64,000 bases of DNA, taken from contig NZ_AP023262.1 in assembly GCF_016756615.1 (NCBI RefSeq), forward strand, positions 5,829,501 through 5,893,500, read 5' to 3'. The notes beneath the pieces are model-generated. The model saw nothing but the letters and a program-made list of their open reading frames with translations, made no database searches and was not told where the DNA came from. This document shows positions 19,299-28,007 of the stretch, piece after piece (the stretch's first letter is position 1; each line of letters opens with the position of its first letter). This DNA is from Mesorhizobium sp. L-8-3. Lineage in GTDB: Bacteria; Pseudomonadota; Alphaproteobacteria; Rhizobiales; Rhizobiaceae. Position numbers and translations under genes: made by a program.

Positions 19299-20513
19299 TC
19301 AGGCCCTTGCCGTCTCGCGCTTGCGTGACGAAAGTACCAACGCACCAAGCACGGCCAGGCACAGCACCGCCACCGGAAAGACGATCCAGTTGAGCATCTC
19401 CCAACCCCAGGCGTTATAGACGGTTCCCGCCATCAGCGAGGAGAAGGCGACCGTGCCGAACAGCACAAAGTCGTGGAAGCCTTGCGCCTTGGCCTTTTCA
19501 ACCGGGCGATAGGTGTCGGCGACCATGGCCGTGGCGCCGATGAAGCCGAAGTTCCAGCCGAGGCCGAGCAGGATCAGCGACGTCCAGAAGTGCCACAGCT
19601 CTATGCCCATCAAGGCTATGGCGGCGCAGGCGATGAGGAGCAGCAGACCGATGGCCACGATACGCTCGACGCCGAAACGGTGGATCAGGCGGCCGGTGAA
19701 GAAGCTCGGCCCGAACATGGCCATCACATGCCAGGATATGCCGAGCGTCGCCTCGTCGGCCGAGAAACCGCAACCGACCATGGCGAGCGGCGCGCCGGTC
19801 ATGACGAATGACATCAACGCGAAGGAGCCGACCCCGCAGATGAGGGCGGCCAGGAACCTCGGCTGGGTGATGATTTCGGCGAGCGGCCGCGCGGAATGCC
19901 CGTCTGCCGCGGCGACGCCGGCATGGCCCATGGGACGCTCGCGCAGCAGAGACAGGTTCAGTGCACCGATCGCGGCCAGCACCACGATCGCCGCGAAGGA
20001 CCCGGCAAACTGCACCGGCGCCAGCAGCTCATGCGTGAAGATGACGATCTGCGGGCCGATGACGGCGGTGATCAGGCCGCCAGCCATGACGAAGGAAATG
20101 GCGCGCGCCTTGAAGGCGGGCGGCGCATTGTCGGCCGCCGCGAAGCGGAGTTGCTGCACGAAGGCGCCACCGCCGCCGACCACGAGGAGCCCGATCACGA
20201 AGGGCCAGAAGAGACCCTGGAAAAGAGCCGAGGTCGCGATCACGCCGCCGATGGCGGTGACGAGCGTGCCGAACATGAAGCCGCTGCGTGTCCCGGCACG
20301 CCGGATCAGTGCGGCGGCCGGCAAGGCGGCCAGCGCCATGCCGACGTTGAAGCCGGTGACCGGAGCGGTCGCCAGCGACTTGTCGGCAGCAAGCAGGTAA
20401 TAGCCCGCAAGGCCGCCGATGGAGAGGCAGATCGAGGATGCGGAGCCGACGATCGCCTGCGAGGACGCAAGGATCAGCGCCGTGCGCCGCGCTTCACGCT
20501 CGGCGGGGCTCAC
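19299..20513 (-). CDS. MFS transporter
   Basis: 404-residue, 12-helix major facilitator. The first helices carry [25 protein letters not shown], the 2-3 loop is [12 protein letters not shown] (weak motif A), and the second half starts at [21 protein letters not shown]. The charged central loop contains RERPMGH. The substrate is unknown. The ATG overlaps the nusB stop (ATGA at 20510-20513), so it is coupled to the nusB-ribH end of the operon although it has no evident link to riboflavin; a riboflavin or lumazine-intermediate carrier is possible but unsupported. Confidence 0.85.
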   Translation of the reverse strand: MSPAEREARRTALILASSQAIVGSASSICLSIGGLAGYYLLAADKSLATAPVTGFNVGMALAALPAAALIRRAGTRSGFMFGTLVTAIGGVIATSALFQGLFWPFVIGLLVVGGGGAFVQQLRFAAADNAPPAFKARAISFVMAGGLITAVIGPQIVIFTHELLAPVQFAGSFAAIVVLAAIGALNLSLLRERPMGHAGVAAADGHSARPLAEIITQPRFLAALICGVGSFALMSFVMTGAPLAMVGCGFSADEATLGISWHVMAMFGPSFFTGRLIHRFGVERIVAIGLLLLIACAAIALMGIELWHFWTSLILLGLGWNFGFIGATAMVADTYRPVEKAKAQGFHDFVLFGTVAFSSLMAGTVYNAWGWEMLNWIVFPVAVLCLAVLGALVLSSRKRETARA

Positions 20514-21010
20514 GAGGCGTCTTTTCCGCGCCCTTCCCCGCGCACCCGGCGGGCGACCCGGTCGAGGACGGCATTGACGAGCTTCGGCTCGTCCTCCTCG
20601 TAGAAGGCCTTGGCGATGTCGACATATTCGGAAACGATGACGGCGACCGGAACGTCCTCGCGGTCCATCAATTCATAGGTGCCGGCGCGCATGATGGCGC
20701 GCAAGGTGGAATCGAGCCTGGACAGCGGCCAATCCTCGGTCAGCGACTGGCGGATCACCGGATCGATGGTCTTCTGCTTCTCGACCACGCCGGCCAGGAT
20801 GGCGCGGAACCATTGCGCGTCGGCCTCGCGATACAGGGCCCCGTCAACCTCCTTGCCCAGCCGGAAGGTCTCGTATTCGGCGGTGATCTCCAGGAGGCCG
20901 CTGCCCGCCACATCCATCTGGTAGAGCGCCTGCACGGCCGCCAGCCTCGCCGCCCCGCGCTTGTTGGCGTGGCGGACGGTCGGCGCAGGCTTGTCGGACG
21001 GGTTAGCCAT
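20510..21010 (-). CDS. nusB: Transcription antitermination factor NusB
   Basis: 166-residue all-helical RNA-binding protein that joins NusE (S10) at boxA for rRNA antitermination. Motifs: [16 protein letters not shown] at the N-terminus, [56 protein letters not shown] and [13 protein letters not shown], all canonical. It begins one base after the ribH stop region and is co-oriented with ribH, the usual ribH-nusB pair. Downstream it overlaps the MFS gene. Confidence 0.95.
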   Translation of the reverse strand: MANPSDKPAPTVRHANKRGAARLAAVQALYQMDVAGSGLLEITAEYETFRLGKEVDGALYREADAQWFRAILAGVVEKQKTIDPVIRQSLTEDWPLSRLDSTLRAIMRAGTYELMDREDVPVAVIVSEYVDIAKAFYEEDEPKLVNAVLDRVARRVRGEGRGKDAS

Positions 21011-21011
21011 C

Positions 21012-21467
21012 TCAGGCCCCGAAACGATTGCGCAACGCGATCATAGTCAGCGCGGCGCGGGCTGCGAAGCCGCCCTTGTCGCCCTCGCTGCGCCGGGCGC
21101 GCGTCCAGGCCTGGTCGTCGTTTTCAGTGGTCAGGATGCCGTTGCCGATCGCGATCGATTCCTCGACGGAGAGGTCCATGAGGGCGCGGCTCGATTCGTT
21201 GGAGACGATGTCGAAATGATAGGTCTCGCCGCGGATGACCGTGCCCAGCGCGACAAAGCCGTCATATTCGGTACCGCCCTCTTCCGCTCCGTCGAGCGCG
21301 AAGGAGATGACCGCCGGAATCTCCAGCGCGCCCGGAACCGTCGCGACGTCGTAGGTGGCGCCGGCCTCGTCGAGCGCTGCTTTCGCTCCGTCGAGCAGGG
21401 CATCGGCGAGATCGTCGTAGAAGCGCGCCTCGACGATCAGGAGATGGGGCTTTTGGGTATTGGGCAT
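21012..21467 (-). CDS. ribH: 6,7-dimethyl-8-ribityllumazine synthase
   Basis: 151-residue lumazine synthase that joins the RibD product with dihydroxybutanone phosphate to give the direct riboflavin precursor; it forms pentamers or icosahedra. Visible: [61 protein letters not shown] (catalytic His in the GETYH segment) and [17 protein letters not shown]. It lies between ribE (132 bp upstream) and nusB. Confidence 0.96.
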   Translation of the reverse strand: MPNTQKPHLLIVEARFYDDLADALLDGAKAALDEAGATYDVATVPGALEIPAVISFALDGAEEGGTEYDGFVALGTVIRGETYHFDIVSNESSRALMDLSVEESIAIGNGILTTENDDQAWTRARRSEGDKGGFAARAALTMIALRNRFGA

Positions 21468-21599
21468 GAATGTCTCCGGGGGGTCGCCGGTGACTTAGGC
21501 CGAACCCGAGTTCACCGCAAGCCGTTCATTGGCACGGAAGGTACGATCGCTGCTTCGAACGCGGAACAGACGTTCAAAATCGCCCCAACGGACTGCTCG

Positions 21600-22217
21600 T
21601 CACAACCCTTCCTTGACGGCATCCGCCAGCCGCGCCGCATAACGCGCCATGGTGTCGATCTCGATGTTGACGCGATCGCTGGCCTGGCGCTGTCCCCAGG
21701 TCGTGACCTGCAGGGAATGGTGGATCAGAAGCACGTCGAACCGGGTCCCTTCGACCTTGTTGACGGTCAACGAAGTGCCGTCGAGCGCGACGGAGCCTTT
21801 TGGGGCAATGAATTTCGCCAGCTCGCGCGGCGCTTCCAGCGTGAAGCGCACGGCGTCGCCCTCGTCCTGCCGCGCCACGATACCGGCGGTGGCGTCGACA
21901 TGGCCGGCGACGATATGGCCGCCCAGCTCATCGCCGACCTTCAGCGCCCGCTCGAGATTGACCCGCGTCCCTTCCGTCCAGGCTGCCGCGGTGGTGAGCC
22001 GCAGCGCCTCCTCCCAAGCCTCGACCTCGAACCATCGCTGGTTCGCACCTTGCTCGGGCAGGGCGGTGACAGTCAGGCATACGCCGCCGCAGGCGATCGA
22101 GGCCCCGATGGCGATCGTAGCCGGATCGTAGGCCGTCTCTATGCGCAGCCGCCTCCCCTCGGGCAGCGGGGCGACGGAGGCCACAGTGCCGACATCGGTG
22201 ACTATTCCAGTGAACAT
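21600..22217 (-). CDS. ribE: Riboflavin synthase alpha chain
   Basis: 205-residue trimeric enzyme that dismutates two lumazines into riboflavin. Two lumazine-binding barrels are seen. The first starts MFTGIVTDVGTVASVAPLPEGRRL with IACGGVCLTV; the second starts GGHIVAGHVDATAGIV with LDGTSLTVNKVEG. The family N-terminus MFTGI fixes the start at ATG 22217, which overlaps the ribD stop (TGATG). Position in the ribD-ribE-ribH-nusB run is standard. Confidence 0.96.
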   Translation of the reverse strand: MFTGIVTDVGTVASVAPLPEGRRLRIETAYDPATIAIGASIACGGVCLTVTALPEQGANQRWFEVEAWEEALRLTTAAAWTEGTRVNLERALKVGDELGGHIVAGHVDATAGIVARQDEGDAVRFTLEAPRELAKFIAPKGSVALDGTSLTVNKVEGTRFDVLLIHHSLQVTTWGQRQASDRVNIEIDTMARYAARLADAVKEGL

Positions 22218-23323
22218 CAGATCGACCTCGTCCATTCCGCGAAATGATCGTCGCCGAAGCGGGCCTCGCGGCTCAGCTTGAACCCGGCGGGAATATGGCC
22301 GTGATCGATCGGCGCCGCCACGCCGCCGGCACCGATCGTGGCCGGTCCGCGAAACAGAGCGATCCTGTCGACCAGATCGTCCTCCAGGAACGCACGTGCC
22401 GTGTCGGCGCCTCCCTCGACCATCACGCTCGACATGCCGCGAGAGGCGAGATCCTCAAGCAGTTCCGGCAGCGCGATGCGGCCGTCATAGACTTCGGCAG
22501 CGAGCAGCTTCACTCCGGCGGCCTCGAGAACGGCCCTGCGGCCCGCCTCGGCATCCGGCCCCGTGGCCACCAGAACCGGCACAATGCGAGCGGTCACCAC
22601 GAGGCCCGACACAGCCGGAAGGCGCAGGCTCTGATCGAGCACGATTCGGACGGGCGAGCGGTTCTCGAGACCGGGCAAGCGTACGGTGAGTTGCGGATCG
22701 TCCGCGATAGCGGTGCCGATCCCGACCATGATCGCATCGGCCTCCATGCGCATCAGATGGACCTGAGCGCGGGCGACCGGACCGGTGATGGCTATCTGTC
22801 CCTGACCGAGCCGGCCGATCATGCCGTCGGCGGAAAGCGCAAGCTTCAGAATCACCTCCGGCCGCTTCCTCACCGAACGAATGAGGTAGCCGGCCATGAG
22901 GTCTGCAGCCTCGTCAGCGAGCACACGCTCGACAACCTCGACGCCGGCGCGCCGCAGGATCGCATAGCCGTTGCCGGAGACACGCGGATCGGGGTCGCTG
23001 GCGGCGCAGACAACGCGCGCGACCCCCGCGGCGACAAGCGCGTCGGCGCAAGGCGGGGTCCGGCCATGATGCGCGCAGGGCTCCAGTGTCACATAGGCTG
23101 TCGCGCCGCGGGCTCGTTCGCCTGCCTCCGCGAGCGCCTGGGTCTCGGCATGCGGCCTCCCGCCGATTGCCGTCACGCCGCGACCGACGATCACGGGACC
23201 GTCGCCGTCGTCGCGCACGATCAGCGTGCAGACGGCCGGGTTGGTCGAGGTGCGTCCTTTGTGCATGCGCGACAGCCTGATTGCCGCCGCCATGAAGCGA
23301 CGGTCAACAGCCGATGTCGTCAT
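22217..23323 (-). CDS. ribD: Bifunctional deaminase/reductase RibD
   Basis: 368-residue enzyme for two early riboflavin steps. The N-terminal deaminase has the zinc motif HAETQAL plus PCAHHGRTPPCADAL. The C-terminal NADPH reductase (from about residue 150) has RPEVILKLALSADGMIG, RMEADAIMVGIGTAIADDPQLTVRLPG and MVEGGADTARAFL. Both halves look intact. In relatives it usually follows nrdR directly; here 223 bp and then a halogenase-like gene lie upstream, so it should need its own promoter in 23324-23546. Confidence 0.95.
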   Translation of the reverse strand: MTTSAVDRRFMAAAIRLSRMHKGRTSTNPAVCTLIVRDDGDGPVIVGRGVTAIGGRPHAETQALAEAGERARGATAYVTLEPCAHHGRTPPCADALVAAGVARVVCAASDPDPRVSGNGYAILRRAGVEVVERVLADEAADLMAGYLIRSVRKRPEVILKLALSADGMIGRLGQGQIAITGPVARAQVHLMRMEADAIMVGIGTAIADDPQLTVRLPGLENRSPVRIVLDQSLRLPAVSGLVVTARIVPVLVATGPDAEAGRRAVLEAAGVKLLAAEVYDGRIALPELLEDLASRGMSSVMVEGGADTARAFLEDDLVDRIALFRGPATIGAGGVAAPIDHGHIPAGFKLSREARFGDDHFAEWTRSI

Positions 23324-23391
23324 GCGGGGCGGCCTCGCCGAAGAAATGGGGAAGCGGGAACTCCATGCGAAGGATGATGTATCGGCGAAAC

Positions 23392-23427
23392 CATGTCACC
23401 GCAATCCGCCATGTCACCGCAATCCGC
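23392..23427. repeat. 18-bp perfect tandem duplication upstream of ribD
   Basis: CCATGTCACCGCAATCCG occurs twice in direct succession (23392-23409 and 23410-23427), about 70-105 bp before the ribD start in the gap created between ribD and the halogenase-like gene. It could be a replication-slippage product or a pair of regulator sites. Confidence 0.7.
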
Positions 23428-23546
23428 GCCGAGGCCGGAATCATATGATCCAGCCCCCTCCGCTCGTCCTGGCAGGCATGGCAGACCGGCTGCCGTATGT
23501 CGACCGATTGCAGAGTGGCGAAGATCAGGAATCCGGACCGCCTCTT

Positions 23547-25181
23547 CTACCGCCCGGCGCCCGCCGAGGCAGGCTCGCGAACCGCCGCCGTCCGCGTCGG
23601 CGCCCTGCCCTGCGCCCAGCGAAACTCGACGGTACCGGCGGCGATGCGCTCGAGGAACTCGCGATGGCCGAGGCACTGGGTCGCGGCCTTCTTGTTGTCC
23701 TTCGTCATCGCCTCCGTCACCTTGCGGGCATGGGCCCGCACCTTCGGGTTGGCGTCCATGTGGGACCTGGCAACCGTCCGACAAAGATGCCCCAACCCAT
23801 CGATGACGGGATAATAGAGCTGCTCGTTGACATGCGGCATGTCCCAAGGGAGCGGCGCAAACTGCGAGCGCCGCGGCATGCGCTTCGACCACAGTTCCAG
23901 CATCGCCTTGGTGGTGTCGTGCAGACAGTCGCGCCGCGCGTGCTGCCAGAACGGCTCCTCGCGCTCGCCGGCGTAGTGCAGGTTGATGAAGGTACGGAAA
24001 TCGTTGAGCTGACGCGCGACCACCTTGTTGTAGTCGTCCCTTGCCTTCTTCACGTCGACCGGCCCCGACCTGAACAGCAATCGCCGAAGCAGCATCACCT
24101 GCACGATGGTACCGTGGATCGACGTAGCCTCCAGGGGCTCAAGGAAGCTCGACGACAGGCCGAGCGCGACACAGTTCCCGATCCATGCCTCGTCCACCCG
24201 CCCGGCGTCGAATTTCAGATCGTTGCGCGGCTCGATCTTGTGCCCGAGCTGGCGTTCGATCTCAGCCTGCGCTTCGTCAGGCGTGCGGAAGCGATCGCAA
24301 TAGACGTAGCCGCAGCCGATGCGGTCCTGCGTCGGGATCGACCACATCCAGCCGGCCTCCTGCGCCCAGGCTAGTGTGTAGGGCGGGATCTCGGCGCCAG
24401 GCTCATGCTCCAGCCAGAAAGGCATGGCGCGGTTGACCGGCAGGATGTCGGAATAGGAAATCCAGCGCGCGCCCATCTCGCCGCAGATCAGCTTCCGCCG
24501 GAATCCCGTGCAGTCGATATAGAGATCGCCAGAGACTTCCAGCCCGTCCGTCGTCAGCAAGGCTTCGATATCGCCCGATACGCTATTGCGGCGGACACCA
24601 CCGACTTCGGCATCGATGCGGGTCACGCCCGTGGAGATATCGCGCAGATAGGCGCCGACCCGCGCCTGGTCGAAATGCATGGCATGCTCCGACGGGCCGG
24701 CCTGAAGCAGCCCGATCCCGTCCGGCCCAACGCCGAACGGGCTCTTGCCGCGATTGATCATCTCCTGGAAGAGGTGCAGGTCGGAGACAGGCTTGCCGTT
24801 TGCGACGGCATGGATGTCGAGCGCCGATTCCCGCTCGGCCGGCTTCAGCGCGGGCGTAACGGCCAGCAGATTGGGGTCATCGATCGGGCCGTCATAGCTG
24901 TGCCCCTTGCGGCGCCATTCCTTGTGACGGATGCCGAACTTGATGGTTGCGCCCGTTTCCCGGATGAAGGCGGCCTCGTCGATGCCGAGTTCGAGGATCA
25001 TCTGCCGGAAGACGGCGGTCGTGCCTTCGCCAACGCCGATGGTCGGTATCCTGCTCGATTCGACGACGCTGATGTCGAGCCCAAGGCTGTTGGCCGCACC
25101 GTGACGCTGCAACATCATGGCGGCCAGCCAACCGGCCGTCCCCCCACCAACGATGACAATCCGGCGTTTCCCTCCCGGCAT
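23547..25181 (-). CDS. Flavin-dependent (tryptophan-type) halogenase-like protein
   Basis: 544-residue FAD enzyme of the tryptophan halogenase family. The FAD dinucleotide motif is GGGTAG (residues 12-17). The chamber signature W-x-W-x-I-P is present as GWMWSIPTQD. A Lys at residue 81 (GATIKFGI) matches the catalytic Lys79 of PrnA, and the FLEPLEATSIHG segment keeps the Glu region next to the active site. These enzymes use FADH2, O2 and halide, making HOCl that reaches the substrate through the Lys. ATG 25181 has a strong AAAGGAGG, which excludes the longer frame. No flavin reductase is adjacent. Substrate unknown; many members act on free or bound aromatics. Confidence 0.88.
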   Translation of the reverse strand: MPGGKRRIVIVGGGTAGWLAAMMLQRHGAANSLGLDISVVESSRIPTIGVGEGTTAVFRQMILELGIDEAAFIRETGATIKFGIRHKEWRRKGHSYDGPIDDPNLLAVTPALKPAERESALDIHAVANGKPVSDLHLFQEMINRGKSPFGVGPDGIGLLQAGPSEHAMHFDQARVGAYLRDISTGVTRIDAEVGGVRRNSVSGDIEALLTTDGLEVSGDLYIDCTGFRRKLICGEMGARWISYSDILPVNRAMPFWLEHEPGAEIPPYTLAWAQEAGWMWSIPTQDRIGCGYVYCDRFRTPDEAQAEIERQLGHKIEPRNDLKFDAGRVDEAWIGNCVALGLSSSFLEPLEATSIHGTIVQVMLLRRLLFRSGPVDVKKARDDYNKVVARQLNDFRTFINLHYAGEREEPFWQHARRDCLHDTTKAMLELWSKRMPRRSQFAPLPWDMPHVNEQLYYPVIDGLGHLCRTVARSHMDANPKVRAHARKVTEAMTKDNKKAATQCLGHREFLERIAAGTVEFRWAQGRAPTRTAAVREPASAGAGR

Positions 25182-25666
25182 GGCCCCTCCTTTGTTTTTA
25201 TTGCCCTCCCCAAGGCATGATACTTGATCACATATTTGTGATTCGAATTCAATGGGGGTATCGGCAGAACCGGATGACGTAACGTTCTCCGACGGCACCG
25301 CAATCAGTACGTGCAAAGCTTGGTGCTCCGGACCATCTCTCAAAGACGGTTCGAAGCAGAATCAATATCAACTTTATTCATACTGCCACTAGCTAAATGA
25401 CTGATAGTTCATATCGCCATGCCCATAATACATTCGCTTTCAGTTTATATATAAATCTATATATACCGCATATCACGCGATCGCTACCAGAATAAACGAG
25501 AAAAACTTTTGAATTGTTTTACAAAGATGAACAGGGGGGCCACAGTAAAAGAGCATCATCGGTCTTCCCGTCGACGCCCCTTGCGGATAACCGCGCAGGT
25601 CCGGGCACGAAGTAGCCGACTACGATCTTGGGAGCCTGTCCGGCGCAGCGGGACAGAGTGTGGGTT
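25182..25666. other. AT-rich intergenic region, likely halogenase promoter
   Basis: 485 bp between the MFS stop and the halogenase start. Bases about 25360-25540 are strikingly AT-rich for this genome, with runs such as TTTATATATAAATCTATATATA. I see no coding frame with an RBS. The region should hold the halogenase promoter. AT-rich islands in rhizobia are typical targets of MucR/Ros or H-NS-like silencers; that link is inference. Confidence 0.6.
25227..25242. promoter_or_regulatory. Perfect 16-bp dyad before the halogenase gene
   Basis: ATCACA-TATT-TGTGAT, a perfect palindrome 45 bp upstream of the halogenase ATG, suited to bind a dimeric repressor or activator. The half-sites are in the reverse order of a CRP site. 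Confidence 0.45.
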
Positions 25667-27283
25667 TCAGGATCCGGCCGGCACGCGCTGCAAAGGCCGC
25701 TCCAGACGACGCAGGTCGAGGCCACGCGTCTCGATGCCGAACCAAGCAATGAGAGCAAGGGCGACCAGCATCGGCACCGCTGTGGCAACAGCGGCGATGC
25801 CAAGTGGCGGCACCAGTGCTGATATGCTCAGGCCCTGCGCGATCAAACCGCCGGCCTTCGAACAGGCGGCGACCCAACCAGTCGCCCGCCCGCGCACTTT
25901 CAGGGGAAATATCTCCGACACATAGGGGAGCAGAATGGCGATTATGCCGTTGCTGCCGATGATCAGCAACGCGACGGGCAAGACCGGGCTTCCGTTGCCA
26001 TGCACATCGAGCAGGAGCACCCCTATGAGGCCAAGCTGGGTAACCAGGATTGTCGCGACCAGTGACCACTTCGTGCTCCATCGACTGTAGATGAAAGCGC
26101 AAACGAACACGGTCGGAAAGGCGATCAGCGCCGATTCGGCCAGAAGGCGCGACGACACGCCCATGCTGTAACCCTTCGAGACGAGGTCTGCGGGAAGCCA
26201 CAGCAGCAATCCGAAATTGATCAATCCCCAGGCCACTGCCAGCACGCTGAGACCGATCGTCTTGCCGACCACTTCGGGCGTCCAAAGGCTTGGCCCCGGA
26301 TCGTGGCTGCCCTCGGTATGGTGATGGCCATGGTGAAGGAAAGGCTCTTCCGCTTCGACGCCCGAAACCTTGCGGCTCGTGGTGCCGAAGCGGGCCATGA
26401 CCTTGCGCGCTTCATCGATGCGGCCGCGCGCCAACAGGAACTTCGCCGATTCCGGTATCATCCCGCCCATCAGGATCAGGATGATGCCAGTAGGCAGATT
26501 GGCCAGCCACAGGATGCGCCAGCTGAAATCAGGAACAAGGAGCGCGGACAATGCGCTCGCCGCGAAATAGCCGCCAACCGCGCCAAGCCCGCCGACGAGG
26601 ACCAGCGCCCATCCGCGATGTCTTGACGGCATCGTCTCGGCAAGCAACGCATAGGTGACAGGCAGCATCCCGCCCGCACCCGCTCCCATCAGGAAGCACA
26701 TGAACATGTTCCAGGCGAGCGAGGGCATCGCGCCGCAGATCGACGTGCCGACAAAGACCACCGCGGAAAGCAGAATCGAGGCTTTTCGGCCATAGACATC
26801 CGAAAGGACCCCCCAGAGGACGGATCCGACCACAGTGCCTGTCAAGGCGAAGAACGGCACGAGCGCGGCCTCGGCCTTGGAGACGCCGTACTCGGCCGTC
26901 ATGCCGGGCATGATGAAGCCGAGCGAGGCGGGTTTCATCACATCGATGACCAAGGCCATCACCAGAGCGGCCATCAAGGTGAAATGGGCCGGGCTCAGGC
27001 GGGCGTCCTCGGGCGCCACGACCGCAATTGTCGCTGCGGTGTCCAACTGCCGGCCAAGCTTCGTCGGCAACAGACCGTAAGCGGCAACGCCTATCCCAGC
27101 CACGATCAGGACCATCCCGAAGATCATGCCGTCGTCCATCGGCATATCGGCAAGGACGAATCCCATGTCCTTGCCCATCCAGTACATGGGGACATGGAGA
27201 AGCCCGCCGATCGTCACAGCGAGACAACCAAGCACGAAAGACGGCACGCCTCGGCGTTCACGAAAAACGGTACGGTCGATCAC
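25667..27283 (-). CDS. MFS transporter with N-terminal two-helix extension and His-rich loop
   Basis: 538-residue membrane transporter. Two hydrophobic helices (VPSFVLGCLAVTIGGLLH and MIFGMVLIVAGIGVAAYGLL) precede a 12-helix MFS/sugar-porter-like core: first core helix around FTLMAALVMALVIDVMKPASLGF, motif A as SDVYGRKASIL, and WRILWLANLPTGIILILMGG before PESAKFLLARGR. The central cytoplasmic loop holds HHGHHH (about residues 317-322) plus another His, which could bind metal. The GTG at 27283 is preceded by GGAGGGGG and gives a sensible N-terminus. It lies between nrdR and the halogenase gene, all on one strand. Substrate unknown; export of a halogenated product is only a guess. Confidence 0.8.
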   Translation of the reverse strand: MIDRTVFRERRGVPSFVLGCLAVTIGGLLHVPMYWMGKDMGFVLADMPMDDGMIFGMVLIVAGIGVAAYGLLPTKLGRQLDTAATIAVVAPEDARLSPAHFTLMAALVMALVIDVMKPASLGFIMPGMTAEYGVSKAEAALVPFFALTGTVVGSVLWGVLSDVYGRKASILLSAVVFVGTSICGAMPSLAWNMFMCFLMGAGAGGMLPVTYALLAETMPSRHRGWALVLVGGLGAVGGYFAASALSALLVPDFSWRILWLANLPTGIILILMGGMIPESAKFLLARGRIDEARKVMARFGTTSRKVSGVEAEEPFLHHGHHHTEGSHDPGPSLWTPEVVGKTIGLSVLAVAWGLINFGLLLWLPADLVSKGYSMGVSSRLLAESALIAFPTVFVCAFIYSRWSTKWSLVATILVTQLGLIGVLLLDVHGNGSPVLPVALLIIGSNGIIAILLPYVSEIFPLKVRGRATGWVAACSKAGGLIAQGLSISALVPPLGIAAVATAVPMLVALALIAWFGIETRGLDLRRLERPLQRVPAGS

Positions 27284-27356
27284 GCACAGCCCCCTCCACA
27301 GAGACAGCACTATTCCTCCTGCGCGCCGCTTCCCCTTCTCCTGGGACGCGTGGTGA

Positions 27357-27441
27357 GCCACAGCCTTCGGCTCTGCTATCGTGTTCTCCGAAGAACGGTC
27401 CTGTCATCGGGCCGATGCTCCAGGGCGAAGGCTAGTGTGGC
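27357..27441 (-). ncRNA. Possible structured RNA: three-way junction upstream of the MFS gene
   Basis: On the minus strand an outer stem (GCCACA-CUA-GCCUUCG with CGAAGGC-UGUGGC: 13 pairs, one 3-nt bulge) encloses two hairpins. The first is CCUG/CAGG continued by CAUCG-GCC-CGAUG. The second is GUUCU-UCGG-AGAAC, with a UUCG-type loop. It starts about 100 nt after the nrdR stop and ends 73 nt before the MFS GTG. It may be a leader RNA, a processed nrdR terminator or a dispersed palindromic element of the RIME/REP kind. Confidence 0.45.
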
Positions 27442-27510
27442 CAGCCGCGCGCGAATAACATGATCGTGACCAACCCGCAAAGCACGGCGCAGTCGCAACG
27501 CCTCGGGCAC

Positions 27511-27884
27511 CCTCTCGCCCGGCAGCATGCGCCCATCGACGTTCAGCCGACGTCGTCTTCGGTCTTGAGTTCCCCGAGAACCTCATGGAAGTCCTTCGCT
27601 TCACGGAAATTGCGATAGACCGAAGCGAAGCGCACATAGGCCACGTCGTCGAGCGACTTCAGTGCCTCCATGACGAGGCGGCCGATCTCGCCCGAAGCCA
27701 CTTCCGTCTCGCCGGAGCTCTCGAGTTGGCGCACGATCCCGGTGACGGCGCGGTCGATGCGGTCGGGATCGACATTGCGCTTGCGCAGCGCGATCTCGAC
27801 CGACCTCAAAAGCTTGTCCCGATCGAACGGGACCTTTCGGCCCGACTTCTTCACGACGACGAGATCGCGCAACTGAACCCGTTC
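27511..27884. repeat. 374-bp direct repeat, copy 1 (3' part of intact nrdR)
   Basis: This stretch covers the last 114 codons of nrdR plus 32 bp downstream of its stop. It is identical, base for base as read, to 29106-29479, in the same orientation and 1,595 bp apart. The left edge begins at CCTCTCGCCC and the right edge at AACCCGTTC. Confidence 0.95.
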
Positions 27885-28007
27885 GAAGGTGGTGAAGCGC
27901 CCCCCGCAGGTCGGGCAGACGCGACGACGACGTATGGCCGACCCGTCCTCGGCCGGACGGGAGTCCTTCACCTGCGTATCTTCGGACTGGCAATAGGGGC
28001 AGCGCAT
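27543..28007 (-). CDS. nrdR: Transcriptional repressor NrdR (intact copy)
   Basis: 154-residue repressor of ribonucleotide reductase genes. The zinc ribbon uses Cys3, Cys6, Cys31 and Cys34 (MRCPYC and VCPTCGGRF). The ATP-cone follows: [34 protein letters not shown], then [32 protein letters not shown]. The family start MRCPYC fixes ATG 28007. Normal length. In relatives it sits between glyA and ribD; here it is separated from both, by vapBC on one side and an MFS plus halogenase pair on the other. Confidence 0.96.
   Translation of the reverse strand: MRCPYCQSEDTQVKDSRPAEDGSAIRRRRVCPTCGGRFTTFERVQLRDLVVVKKSGRKVPFDRDKLLRSVEIALRKRNVDPDRIDRAVTGIVRQLESSGETEVASGEIGRLVMEALKSLDDVAYVRFASVYRNFREAKDFHEVLGELKTEDDVG

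Noticed and set aside
23324-23546. FMN riboswitch upstream of ribD
   Set aside because: None of the conserved RFN element blocks could be seen; the gap is short and dominated by the tandem 18-bp repeat.
23320-23892. Minus-strand frame bridging the halogenase 3' end and ribD
   Set aside because: Out of phase with both real genes and composed of shadow codons plus the 18-bp repeat.
25227-25242. CRP/FNR-type binding site
   Set aside because: Half-sites TCACA and TGTGA are in the opposite order and the spacer is 4 rather than 6 bases, so it is listed only as an unassigned dyad.
27404-27637. Small minus-strand frame over the nrdR 3' end, repeated at 29026-29232
   Set aside because: Appears twice only because the underlying DNA is duplicated; it is an alternative frame of nrdR.
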